Shown piece after piece: positions 44,844 through 53,727 of a DNA stretch of 57,348 bases (position 1 is the first letter of the stretch; every line of letters starts with the position of its first letter). Made by a program: the position numbers and the translations under genes. This stretch comes from Paraburkholderia diazotrophica (GTDB lineage Bacteria; Pseudomonadota; Gammaproteobacteria; Burkholderiales; Burkholderiaceae), in assembly GCF_900108945.1 (NCBI RefSeq), contig NZ_FNYE01000048.1, positions 1 through 57,348 of the forward strand, given 5' to 3'. The notes below the pieces were generated by a model. That model searched no databases. It worked only from the letters and a program-made list of their open reading frames with translations, and was not told where the DNA came from.

Positions 44844-45968
44844 ATGAAATCGAACACCTACGATGTCGTCGTTGCGGGCGGAGGGCTCGTCGGCATGGCG
44901 ATCGCGTACGGTCTTGCGCGGCTGCGCCTGCGCGTCGCCGTGTGCGACGGCGCGGACAACGCATACCGCGCCGCGCGCGGCAATTTCGGCCTGGTGTGGG
45001 TGCAGGGCAAGGGCGGACGCTGCCTGCCGTACGCGCAGTGGTCGCTCGGCTCGTCGCAGCGTTGGTCGACCTTCGCGGCGCAGCTATCGCGCGAAACGGG
45101 TGTCGACGTGGGTTTCGAGCGTCCGGGCGGCATCGAGCTGTTCGAAACGCACGCGGAACTCGATAAGGGACACGCGCTGCTCGAATCGTTGCGCGAGCAG
45201 GACGCGGGGCTCGATTACGAAGTGCTCGATTCGAACGCGTTGCGCAAGCGCATTCCCGCAGCGTCGCCGGAACTCGCGGGCGCGCTCTATTCGCGCAACG
45301 ACGGCCACGCCAACCCGCTCTACACGCTGCGCGCCTTGCAACAGGCGTTCGCTGTGCACGGCGGCGAGTATCGGCCGCATGCCGAAGTACGCGAAGTACT
45401 GCCGCGCTCGGCCAGTTTCGATGTCGTCACCGCGACGGGCACGCTCAACGCCGGACGCGTCGTGCTCGCGGCAGGACTCGGCAATGCGCGGCTCGCGCCG
45501 ATGGTCGGCCTCGACGCGCCCGTCTCGCCGTTGCGCGGACAGATCATGGTGACGGAGCGTCTAGCGCCTTTCCTCGATTATCCGACGCTGGTGGTGCGGC
45601 AGACGCGCGAAGGCTCGGTGATGCTCGGCGATTCCGCCGAAGACGTCGGTTTCGACGACGGCACCACGCGCGGCGTGATGGCCGATATCGCGCGCCGCGC
45701 GCAGACGGCATTTCCGATCCTCGCGCACGCGCGCATCGTGCGGGCATGGGGCGCGCTGCGCATCATGACGCCGGACGGTTTGCCCGTCTACGAAGAATCC
45801 GCGTCGTCTCCGGGCGCATTCGTCGCGATCTGCCATAGCGGCGTGACGCTCGCTGCCGCGCATGCCGAAACGCTCGCATCGTGGATCGCGGGCGGCGCGC
45901 GTCCGCGGATCATCGAGCCGTTCGTCACCGCGCGTTTCCAACCGCGCCAGGAGCAAGCCCATGTTTGA
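44844..45968 (+). CDS. FAD-dependent D-amino-acid/opine-type dehydrogenase, beta subunit
   Basis: A 374-residue DAO-family flavoprotein with the dinucleotide loop VVVAGGGLVGMAIAYGLA (about residues 8-25) and a C-terminal HSGVTLAAAHAETLA flavin segment. It is the first of three overlapping genes (8 nt with the next). This three-part set is found in opine oxidases, D-hydroxyproline dehydrogenase and hydrogen cyanide synthase, where this subunit oxidises the C-N bond of an amino acid-like substrate. Exact substrate unknown. Confidence 0.85.
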   Translation: MKSNTYDVVVAGGGLVGMAIAYGLARLRLRVAVCDGADNAYRAARGNFGLVWVQGKGGRCLPYAQWSLGSSQRWSTFAAQLSRETGVDVGFERPGGIELFETHAELDKGHALLESLREQDAGLDYEVLDSNALRKRIPAASPELAGALYSRNDGHANPLYTLRALQQAFAVHGGEYRPHAEVREVLPRSASFDVVTATGTLNAGRVVLAAGLGNARLAPMVGLDAPVSPLRGQIMVTERLAPFLDYPTLVVRQTREGSVMLGDSAEDVGFDDGTTRGVMADIARRAQTAFPILAHARIVRAWGALRIMTPDGLPVYEESASSPGAFVAICHSGVTLAAAHAETLASWIAGGARPRIIEPFVTARFQPRQEQAHV

Positions 45969-46254
45969 ACTCTTGCCGCTGGCGTCGGCGGCGACCGTCG
46001 GCATCGAGATCGACGGCGATCCGCTGCGCGTTCCCGCGCATTTCACCGTCGCTGCCGCACTGCTCGCGAACGGACCGATGGCGTGCCGCACATCGGCTGT
46101 GAGCGGCGCGCCGCGCGGGCCGTTCTGCATGATGGGTGTATGCTTCGAATGCCTCGTCGAAATCGACGGCGTGCCGAACGTACAGGCGTGCATGACGCGG
46201 GTCGCCGAAGGCATGCGCGTGCGATCGATGCAAGGCAAGGCGAGGCTCGCATGA
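45961..46254 (+). CDS. [2Fe-2S] small subunit of the flavin dehydrogenase
   Basis: A 97-residue ferredoxin-like protein with the cluster cysteines in FCMMGVCFECLVEIDG and QACMTR. It corresponds to the HcnA/gamma-type subunit that passes electrons between the flavin subunits. It overlaps the upstream gene by 8 nt and the next by 4 nt (ATGA). Confidence 0.87.
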   Translation: MFELLPLASAATVGIEIDGDPLRVPAHFTVAAALLANGPMACRTSAVSGAPRGPFCMMGVCFECLVEIDGVPNVQACMTRVAEGMRVRSMQGKARLA

Positions 46255-47735
46255 CGGATACACGATGCGATCTGCTGATCGTCGGCGCGGGGCCGGCAGG
46301 GATGGCGGCCGCCTGTGAGGCGCGCAAGCGTGGTCTTTCGGTCATCGTCGCCGATGAGGGTCATGCACCGGGTGGCCAGGTCTACCGCGATGCGGCCACA
46401 TCGCCGCTGCGCAGCATCGTGGCGCTCGGCGAGGACTACGCGGCGGGGCGGCCGCTGATCGAGCGCTTCTTCGCGTGCGGCGCGCGATATCTGCCGCACA
46501 CGCTCGTGTGGCAGATCGGCCGTGAGGGGCGCATGGGGGCAACGCAAGCCGTGGCGATGCTCACGCGCGGCAATGCGGCCGATGCCGGCGACGCGCACGG
46601 ACTCGATCACGCGAGCGGCACGCTGGCCGTCCATGCGCGCGCCGTCCTGCTCGCGACGGGCGCGCAGGAACGTCCGTGGCCGATTCGCGGCTGGACGTTG
46701 CCCGGTGTGATGGGCGTCGGTGCGGCGCAGACCGCGCTCAAGTCCGCGGGGCTCGTGCCGTGCGCGCAGACCGTGCTGGTCGGCGGCGGGCCCTTGCTGT
46801 GGCTGTTCGCTTCGCAGTTGCTCGAAGCTGGCCGCAGGGTCGCGGCGATCGTCGATACGACGCCGCCGGACGCGTATACGAAAGCGCTGCGTCATCTGCC
46901 GCGCGCACTCAGGGCCGCCGACTATCTGCTCAAGGGCTGGCGCATGATGCGCGCCGTGCGCCGCGCGGGCGTCGCCATTCACCGTCACGCGCGCGCCGTC
47001 GAAATCGTCGGCGACACGCGGGCGCGCGCTGTTCGCTTTATCGACGGCGCTGGCAACGCGCAGCAGATCGAAGCATCGCTGATACTGCTCCATCAAGGCG
47101 TGATTCCGTCGACGAATCTTGCGCGCGCAACGGGCTGCGCACACGAGTGGGACACGCGCGCGGCCTGCTGGCATCCGCAAACGGATGCATGGGGGCGCAG
47201 CAGTGTCGCCGATGTGTGGATTGCCGGCGATGGCGCGGGCATCGGCGGCGCGCAGGCGGCGGCGTTTACCGGCACACTCGCGGCGCTCGACATCGCCGCG
47301 CAACTCGGCGCGCTCGACACCCGAACGCGTGACCGCGCGAGCCGCGCGCCACGCGCCGCACTGAACCGTCATCTCGCCGTTCGGCCGTTGCTGGATGCGC
47401 TGTACACGCCGCCGCCCGCATCGCGATTGCCCACCGACGAAGTCATCGTATGCCGTTGCGAAGAAGTGACGGCGGGCGAGATACGTCGAATCGCCGCGCA
47501 GGGCTGCACGGGACCGAACCAGATGAAGGCATTCTCGCGTTGCGGGATGGGTCCGTGCCAGGGCCGCTGGTGCGGCACCACGGTCGGCGAACTGATCGCA
47601 TACGCGCAGGCGAGAGACCCCGCCGATGTCGGCTACTACCGGATTCGCGCGCCCGTCAAACCAGTCACGATTGCGCAACTCGCGCAGGCCATGCCCGTCG
47701 ACACCGATGTCGCGCGCGGCGAATTTCCCAGTTGA
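46251..47735 (+). CDS. FAD/NAD-type alpha subunit of the flavin dehydrogenase with BFD-like iron-sulfur domain
   Basis: A 494-residue protein with an N-terminal FAD loop LLIVGAGPAGMAAACEA (about residues 8-24), a second nucleotide loop VLVGGGPLLWLFASQ (about 181), and a C-terminal BFD-like [2Fe-2S] domain with cysteines in VICRCEEVTAGEI, QGCTGP and RCGMGPCQGRWC (about 400-445). It is homologous in layout to HcnB, OoxA and the D-hydroxyproline dehydrogenase alpha subunit. Since hydroxyproline enzymes also occur at the left of the window, D-hydroxyproline oxidation is a possibility, but no epimerase is adjacent. Confidence 0.87.
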   Translation: MTDTRCDLLIVGAGPAGMAAACEARKRGLSVIVADEGHAPGGQVYRDAATSPLRSIVALGEDYAAGRPLIERFFACGARYLPHTLVWQIGREGRMGATQAVAMLTRGNAADAGDAHGLDHASGTLAVHARAVLLATGAQERPWPIRGWTLPGVMGVGAAQTALKSAGLVPCAQTVLVGGGPLLWLFASQLLEAGRRVAAIVDTTPPDAYTKALRHLPRALRAADYLLKGWRMMRAVRRAGVAIHRHARAVEIVGDTRARAVRFIDGAGNAQQIEASLILLHQGVIPSTNLARATGCAHEWDTRAACWHPQTDAWGRSSVADVWIAGDGAGIGGAQAAAFTGTLAALDIAAQLGALDTRTRDRASRAPRAALNRHLAVRPLLDALYTPPPASRLPTDEVIVCRCEEVTAGEIRRIAAQGCTGPNQMKAFSRCGMGPCQGRWCGTTVGELIAYAQARDPADVGYYRIRAPVKPVTIAQLAQAMPVDTDVARGEFPS

Positions 47736-47785
47736 AACGCTGCATGGTTCGCGTGCGCAAAACGCTTCGCTTTTCCCTGACGTTG

Positions 47786-47813
47786 GACCCTTGACCTTTG
47801 ACCTTTGATCTTT
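47786..47813 (+). repeat. four tandem 7-nt units before the binding-protein gene
   Basis: GACCCTT, GACCTTT, GACCTTT and GATCTTT run head to tail, ending just before the ribosome-binding site gcgaggag. Very short and in the leader only. Confidence 0.75.
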
Positions 47814-47829
47814 AGCGAGGAGTGCTTTG

Positions 47830-48612
47830 ATGAAACATAGCTTGAGCGTGATGGTGGCGGCGGTATCGATGGCGCTCGCGTGTGCGGCGTCGGCGAAAGA
47901 GTGGCAGACGATACGCGTGGGCATTGACCCGACCTATCCGCCGTTCGAATCGCTGTCGACGAGCGGAGCGGTGGTCGGCTTCGACGTCGATCTCGGCAAC
48001 GCGCTGTGCGCGAAGCTGAAGGCGAAATGCGTGTGGGTGCAAAGCAGCTTCGACGGCCTGATTCCGGGCCTGCAGGCGCGCAAGTTCGATGTGATCCTGT
48101 CGTCGATGGCGGCGACGGCGAAGCGCCGCGAGCAGATCGATTTCACCGATCGTCTCTATCGTAACCAGACCCGCCTGATCGCGCGCGAAGGCTCGGGTCT
48201 GCTTCCCGATGCCGCGAAGCTCGCGCACAGGCGTGTCGCCGTTCAGCAGGGCACGGTGCAGGAAACCTACGCGCGCGAGAAGTGGGCGAGCGCTGGTGTC
48301 GAGGTGGTGCCGTACCAGAACTACGACCAGGCCTACGCGGACCTCGGCACGGGCCGCGTCGATGCCGTGCTGATGGACGCGGTGCAAGGCAAGCTTGGCT
48401 TTCTCGATACCCCGGCCGGCAAGGGCTTCGCGTTCGCGGGCAACGTTGTTTACGATCCGACGATCATGGGCGATGGCGATGCCGCCGGCGTGCGCAAGTC
48501 CGACAGCGATTTGCGCGATGCGTTGAACGTCGCGATTGCTGAAATGCTGCGCGATGGAACGTACAAGAAGATCGAAGCGAAGTACTTCCCGTTCGATATG
48601 TACGGCAAGTAA
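47830..48612 (+). CDS. amino-acid/opine ABC substrate-binding protein (HisJ/LAO type)
   Basis: A 260-residue periplasmic protein. The signal peptide ends near CAASAKEW. The mature part starts IRVGIDPTYPPFES and contains GFDVDLGNALCAKL and DGLIPGLQARKFDVILSSMA, typical of basic amino acid and opine binding proteins. The ATG at 47830 follows a good aggag site; a TTG one codon earlier is not preferred. It lies 94 bp behind the dehydrogenase genes, but no permease or ATPase follows, so it must borrow them from another locus. Confidence 0.92.
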   Translation: MKHSLSVMVAAVSMALACAASAKEWQTIRVGIDPTYPPFESLSTSGAVVGFDVDLGNALCAKLKAKCVWVQSSFDGLIPGLQARKFDVILSSMAATAKRREQIDFTDRLYRNQTRLIAREGSGLLPDAAKLAHRRVAVQQGTVQETYAREKWASAGVEVVPYQNYDQAYADLGTGRVDAVLMDAVQGKLGFLDTPAGKGFAFAGNVVYDPTIMGDGDAAGVRKSDSDLRDALNVAIAEMLRDGTYKKIEAKYFPFDMYGK

Positions 48613-48881
48613 CGGCCCTTCACGCGGCCACGTGTGCCGATGCCCTCGGATAGGCCGAATCAGATTCCACTCCCTTAGGCGCGAGGCGGAATGCGTTTCA
48701 CAAGCCGCCGGTGTGCGCCTGATGAAGTCGCGGAGATCGGCCGGCTGTGTCTCGATCTGCACGCCCGCAAAACACGGCAGGAATTCTGCGGAAGTGCCGT
48801 TACACAGCCGGCCTGACGCGGCATAGCAATTGCTGTATCCCGTCAGTCGCTCACCCTGCCGGGCGAACAGCGGAGCACGAG

Positions 48882-49478
48882 ATGTCGACTTTGGCAACGA
48901 TACGTCAGTGGGTGGCTGGCGCCTTCACGAGGACGAAAGGATCGGGCGGTCTCCGTCAGCAAGAGTCGATGCAAGGCTCGATCGATCATTCACAGTTGGG
49001 GGCGTGGACCCGGATCTGGCGGGAACAGGACTCCAACGACGACTGGACCCGTCTCAGATGCATCAATGTCATGCGCTCTCCACTTGTCAGTACGCCAGAT
49101 ACGCCGATAGACGCCGCGTTAGCACTGCTTCTGGACAACGGAGCGGAGGCCATGCCGGTGGTCGACAGAGAACAGAATCTCGTTGGGCTGGTGACCGCGA
49201 GTTGTCTGACGGCTGGACCTGAGCATCTCCATGCGACGACACCTGCCGATCGGCAATGCGTCGGCAAGGTAATGCTCACCGACATCGATGCTGTGGGCGA
49301 AACCGATAGCATAGCGACTGCATTTGCGATCTTGACCGAGGAGGGATGCCACTGTCTGCCCGTTCTCGACTGGCATGGACATGTTGCAGGTGTGTTGACC
49401 GAAGCGGACATACTGGACCTGTCGGGAAGTCCCGCGGCTGCGCGTTGGCGGGTCTCTGCTTACCTGACAGGCAGATGA
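48882..49478 (+). CDS. protein with tandem CBS domains
   Basis: A 198-residue protein. After a variable 60-residue N-terminus come two CBS domains: INVMRSPLVSTPDTPIDAAL (about residue 62) with MPVVDREQNLVGLVT, and VGKVMLTDIDAVGETDSI (about residue 127) with LPVLDWHGHVAGVLTEADIL. CBS pairs bind adenosyl nucleotides. No enzyme domain is attached. ATG 48882 is chosen because upstream residues show no homology. Confidence 0.82.
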   Translation: MSTLATIRQWVAGAFTRTKGSGGLRQQESMQGSIDHSQLGAWTRIWREQDSNDDWTRLRCINVMRSPLVSTPDTPIDAALALLLDNGAEAMPVVDREQNLVGLVTASCLTAGPEHLHATTPADRQCVGKVMLTDIDAVGETDSIATAFAILTEEGCHCLPVLDWHGHVAGVLTEADILDLSGSPAAARWRVSAYLTGR

Positions 49479-49522
49479 TTGACTGTTGGACGTATCGAGC
49501 CGTCGCGACTCGTTGATGCACA

Positions 49523-49544
49523 CGACGGCACAACTATGCCGTCG
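49523..49544. terminator. small hairpin between convergent genes
   Basis: CGACGGCA (49523-49530) and TGCCGTCG (49537-49544) form an 8-bp stem with a 6-nt loop between the CBS gene and the convergent lipoprotein gene. No T-run on either strand. Confidence 0.4.
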
Positions 49545-49553
49545 CGGGAAGAC

Positions 49554-50453
49554 TTAAGGCCCGACCGTAATCATGAGCGTGATGTCCACGACGTAATCCG
49601 GCGGCGGGGCTCCTGGTCCGAAGTCTCCCGCCAGATAGTGGAACCTGCCGCCATAGTGAATCGTGTGTGAGCCTGTAGGCAACGGTTTCAGGATCAAATA
49701 GTAGCCGTCGGCTACGGCCGTGCCGGTTCCGTAGTTATGTTCTGGTAGTCCGAAGACCCAGCGCAACGCTGCCTTAAACGTAAATTGGTCGGTACGGACG
49801 CGATACGCCGTAACATCGGCGACCGGGACGTTGTCGATTGTGACGAACAGGTCTTGAATACGATCGGCGAAGCGGTCGGCAATGACCCGTTCGTCCGCCG
49901 CCGTGGTGGCAGTGTAGGCGCCAGGGGGCAGCAGCGTCGAAGAAAAAGTATCGAGCGTCGCGAGCAAGATGGATGTGCCCGCAGGAATCACATTTGCGGA
50001 CTGGTCGCAAGTCTGCGGAGCGTTGGGAACGCTGAGCGCGTGAAAGTAGGAACTGGGCGTGGCCCAATACCAGAGATTGCCGCTTTGCCCGGCTGAGATA
50101 GGACGAGTACAGTTGATTAGCGGGTTTGGAAAAAACGGACCGTTGTCTGTCATGTTCACCCACTGCCAGAAGGACACTACCCACTGACGGTAGGTTTTCC
50201 TCTCGAAGCGTGCATAGCGCGGAACGACTTGATGATTAGCTGACCCCGCATGCGCGGCTGAGTTGCTGACGGCAGCACCGGCCGAGTTGATGACGGCGTT
50301 GTTGGCGGCGGCCGCGTTGGCTGTGCCATCGGTGCCGCCACCTCCGCATCCAGCGAGTGCGACTGCAATCGTCGTGGTAATCGTCGAGGTTCTCAATGCC
50401 CTCATGACTCGGGGCATTACGGCAGCGAGGTCATGATCCGTATCGTTCATCAC
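49554..50453 (-). CDS. large lipoprotein of unknown function
   Basis: A 299-residue exported protein. After a charged 20-residue start comes a hydrophobic stretch and a lipobox (VALAGCGGGG), then a low-complexity Ala/Asn-rich linker (about residues 40-70), then a globular domain rich in Tyr/Trp/Phe (SFWQWVNMTD, PGAYTATTA, GFHTIHYGG-like HTIHYGGRF). The C-terminus VVDITLMITV is beta-like. I do not recognise the globular domain. Codon use is less GC-biased than in the left half. Confidence 0.8.
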   Translation of the reverse strand: MMNDTDHDLAAVMPRVMRALRTSTITTTIAVALAGCGGGGTDGTANAAAANNAVINSAGAAVSNSAAHAGSANHQVVPRYARFERKTYRQWVVSFWQWVNMTDNGPFFPNPLINCTRPISAGQSGNLWYWATPSSYFHALSVPNAPQTCDQSANVIPAGTSILLATLDTFSSTLLPPGAYTATTAADERVIADRFADRIQDLFVTIDNVPVADVTAYRVRTDQFTFKAALRWVFGLPEHNYGTGTAVADGYYLILKPLPTGSHTIHYGGRFHYLAGDFGPGAPPPDYVVDITLMITVGP

Positions 50454-51003
50454 GCTCTCCTACCGGGTGCCCTTACTTGCCTTATTGCCAGCCGATCCGC
50501 GTTATGTGAATAGCCGTGGCTCGTGGTTAAGTTCAGCGCTGGGCAAAAAAGTGGCGGCGCTTCCCAGACGTTCTCAGTTGACACGATCGCCCCGGTCTGC
50601 GAGTCGCCTGACTGATGGTAACTTCGGCTGAGCGCTACGCCGGGAACAAGATAGCATCGCGTGTTCCTGATCCTTGGTCAGCTGGTCGCTGAGCCAGACG
50701 CGCAGCCAGGCAGCAATGACAGCACGGTGACTCATCCGCTACGCACGACGGTCGGCAGCCGTTAATCAAAAAGACGAGCGCCGAATATAGTGCGGTGGAG
50801 CAAGATTGGCCGAGGTGGTGCGATGCCAGGCTACATCTTTCCCCACGTCGAAGCGACGTTTTATGGAGGCCCCTGCGCTTCCACCTTTGAATGGCTCAAT
50901 GGCTTCAGGTTCGGCCGTGTACTCGATGGCGAGAATGCTCAAGCGCACAGTCGTAGCCAACGCGCGCCCGATTTTTGTGCGCTTGCTGTGATCGTGCGGC
51001 GAG
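50454..51003. other. 550-bp gene-free region
   Basis: Open frames here are unsupported by codon use or homology. No hairpin with a T-run and no RNA-like pattern was seen. It is likely degenerate intergenic DNA before the glycosyltransferase 3' end. Confidence 0.5.
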
Positions 51004-52200
51004 CTACGTCGCGGCACCTCTACTCGGGGCGAGCGATGCTGTTGCTCCGTTGAGCGAATCGGCAAGCTCAATGACATTTGTCGCGAAGAGCTTGGGCGTC
51101 CAGCGACGGACCGTCGAAACGGCGTTCTGCGCGAATCGCTCCCGCAACGCCTCGTCCGTTGCCAGTCGTGCGAGCCTGTCGGCCAGGGCTGCGGCGTCGC
51201 CCGGCTCGACGATGAAGCCGTTGATACCGTCAAGCACCAGTTCGTTTGCTACGCCGCATGTCCTGGTTACGATGGCCGGCCTGCCTGCGGCGAACGCCTC
51301 ACTGATGCAAAGGCCCCATTGGTCGTACGCGCTCGGCAGCACGGCGAATTCGGCAAGTGAATAGAGGGCCGGCATTTCGCAATAGGGGACGCAATCGAGG
51401 ATTTGTATGTGCCTGTTCATGCCCTGTTGATCGATTGCATTGCGGACTTTCGGCGCGCACGGGCCCTGTCCCACCAGTAGCAGGGAAAGTCCCGCCGCAT
51501 GCACTTGTGACAGAGAGAATGCCTCGATCAACAGATCGATATTCTTGCGCTTGATGAACCGGCCGACGCAGATGACGTAGCGCGCGGGAAGTCCGAAGTT
51601 GCAACGAATCGTTGACGCGTTCGCGAGGGCTGCGCGTGAAGCAGCCGAAAAATGCTCAACGTCGATTACGTCGAAGCCGATTCTCGACCGGCTCAATGGA
51701 ATACCCAGCGATTGGGCATAAGCACGGTGTTTTTCGCCGGCGACCAGCGCACCGTCAAAGCCCGAGACCAACAGCCGCTTCAGGCGCTCCTTGAGTACGT
51801 ATCGCGTGCCGTCATCTGCTTTCGAGTCCGACATGTAGATCAGCGTATACCGTCTTCCCAAGACTTTCAGCAATCGCAGGAAAAGGGAATAGTACGTGTT
51901 ATAGCCGAGCGTCACGACGACGTCGGGCCTGCATCGACGTAGCGCGGCGAGCAACCCGTTACCGACGCGCCACCAATGATGATCTGCCTCGTCGGCATTT
52001 TCGACCAACGTGAGAGCATCCGGTGGGCAGTTCTGGAAAAATGCGATGCGACGCTCCTGCGGGAAGGAATAAGCCCCGGATCTTCCAAATACCTCGACAA
52101 GGTAGACGTTGTGTCCGCGAGCGGTCGCAAGCCTTGCGAGTGCTTCGTAGCGCGGGACGTGATAGTCGCCCAGATTGCCGATGATGAAAAGGACACGCAT
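51004..52200 (-). CDS. glycosyltransferase family 4-like protein
   Basis: A 398-residue GT-B enzyme. The N-terminal domain starts MRVLFIIGNLGDYHVPRYEA. The linker and nucleotide-sugar domain has VICVGRFIKRKNIDLLIEA (about residue 200) and SAYDQWGLCISEAFAAGRPA (about 305), the EX7E-like region. It transfers a sugar to a polysaccharide, lipid or protein acceptor. There are no other EPS genes nearby, so it appears to be an orphan. The ATG at 52200 fits the family; a longer upstream frame does not. Confidence 0.88.
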   Translation of the reverse strand: MRVLFIIGNLGDYHVPRYEALARLATARGHNVYLVEVFGRSGAYSFPQERRIAFFQNCPPDALTLVENADEADHHWWRVGNGLLAALRRCRPDVVVTLGYNTYYSLFLRLLKVLGRRYTLIYMSDSKADDGTRYVLKERLKRLLVSGFDGALVAGEKHRAYAQSLGIPLSRSRIGFDVIDVEHFSAASRAALANASTIRCNFGLPARYVICVGRFIKRKNIDLLIEAFSLSQVHAAGLSLLLVGQGPCAPKVRNAIDQQGMNRHIQILDCVPYCEMPALYSLAEFAVLPSAYDQWGLCISEAFAAGRPAIVTRTCGVANELVLDGINGFIVEPGDAAALADRLARLATDEALRERFAQNAVSTVRRWTPKLFATNVIELADSLNGATASLAPSRGAAT

Positions 52201-53460
52201 TGGATCAAGACCGCCATGATTGAACGAGAGGGAACGTCGAACGTGATGCAACATCCACGGCGCAGCAGGAATCCTGCCCGGAGGCGTGCCGTTGGCGCGG
52301 GGGCGAGTGCGTGCCAACGCGTGACTGGTCGCACAAGGTGAACATGCGCGCTGGCGAAATCGCGCAGATCGGAAACGGGCGACTACGATGCAGCGGGGCG
52401 AGCGTGTACGAATCGATCGCCGACGTACCGACTGCCGCGACAGGTACGTGTCCGTTGTTATTGGAAATGACAATGCGCGCGCGTTCCATCAATACAAGTC
52501 ACGTTATGAGTCGACGGCTGGACGCTGCTGGCTTGACGGGAGCTCGCGCCAATAGCGCTGACCCTCATCCACTGTCGCTCGGCTTTGTGATGCTCGCCTT
52601 GCTCGCGCTCGGTCTTGCGCAGCCATTTGTTGAGCAGCGTATACGCGGCAGCGCGAGCCAATGCCGAATGCCCGCGAGGTAACACAGTGTCGCGACGAGC
52701 AACGGGTTCGACCGTCAGTTCACGCTTCGCGTTGCTATCCGCGAGCCTGCACTGCGCTTTTTACACGACGTCTTGTAAATAATGGACCGCCGCGGCGCTT
52801 CACGACAGCACGTAGAACGGAAGAGCTGCGAGCACGGGAGGCATCCGTTGTCGCAGCGCGCCGTTGCCTGGCGTCGATGGCCAATGAACGACACGCAGCA
52901 GATAATCGGACGACTGCAGCGCGAGCAGATCGAGCGCGACAAGTTCTTCCTCGCTGCCAATGGACAAGTCGTGCATCCGGCCTCATAGAACACCGGCGTC
53001 CTAAGACACATCCGCTCGGCCATATAGCAGACAGGCAAGTGGCCCGGCAGTCCATGGAAATGGCTGGCCAATCACCATGTCGGCGTCGGAGGCATGATCG
53101 GCGATGACGTTTCTCTGCGCGCCAAGGCATGCGCCCTCAATGTAACCAGAAAACACTCGACCCGATACGTCAACGCCACGACGGACGTTCGGGGACGAAA
53201 GCGGTTGCTGCTCATGGGGTTTTGGTAAACAGCCGAAGGTTCACTGGGTACACACGAGATCAGCTGAGGTACGGCGGCGGGACTGTCATGGATATGATCG
53301 CGCGGACGGGCGACCACGTCGACTCGTTGAGCCCGTTCGATCAGTCTTTCGCGTGCTGAGAGGTGGCGTCCCACATGATCCGCGGGTCGAACGCACGCGA
53401 CGCGGCCATCATCAGGAAAACGACGAGCGCGAATACAGTCGCGCCGATCGAGGGCCTCGA
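52201..53460. other. about 1.26-kb region without a supported gene
   Basis: Several short frames are open on both strands, but none has a good ribosome-binding site plus recognisable domain. A frame at about 53040-53220 (LANHHVGVGGMIGDDVSLRA) looks protein-like but has no start and may be a decayed gene. Codon bias is weaker than in flanking genes. Confidence 0.5.
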
Positions 53461-53727
53461 CTACGCCATCCCGACAATTTTCGCGACTGGAATAACGATG
53501 TTCGTGCAGATCGTCCGAAGGCTGAATGACTGACCACTATTATGATTGTGATGTGGGCGCAGATGCTGCATGGCGGCGACATGCTGGCCGTACAGATAAC
53601 CGGCATGCCACTGCTCCTCGTCGAACTTCCCTTCGCTGGTGATGTATGGGCACTCGCGTGCCCGGCCAGCAAAGCCTCTTTCGTAGCCCTCGCTGAAGCT
53701 ACGGTCATAAAGGTTCGCCTCGGTCAC
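53461..53727 (-). CDS. RMF-like small protein (ribosome modulation factor domain)
   Basis: An 88-residue protein with SFSEGYERGFAGRARECPY followed by a second WHAGYLYGQH. Ribosome modulation factor (about 55 residues) has the same pattern: a GY-x-x-G repeat, a basic GR-x-R, the CPY triad, then a W-x-x-G-(Y/W) segment. RMF dimerises 70S ribosomes in stationary phase. Here a C-terminal extension of about 35 residues is added. Resemblance by eye only; the surrounding DNA is otherwise decayed. Confidence 0.55.
   Translation of the reverse strand: MTEANLYDRSFSEGYERGFAGRARECPYITSEGKFDEEQWHAGYLYGQHVAAMQHLRPHHNHNSGQSFSLRTICTNIVIPVAKIVGMA

Noticed and set aside
45561..47924. 787-codon minus-strand frame opposite the flavin dehydrogenase genes
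   Set aside because: Antisense shadow across three genes that are well supported by domains and overlaps.
50766..51233. 155-codon minus-strand frame before the glycosyltransferase 3' end
   Set aside because: It overlaps the real glycosyltransferase 3' end in another frame, is Ser/Arg/Pro-rich and shows no motif.
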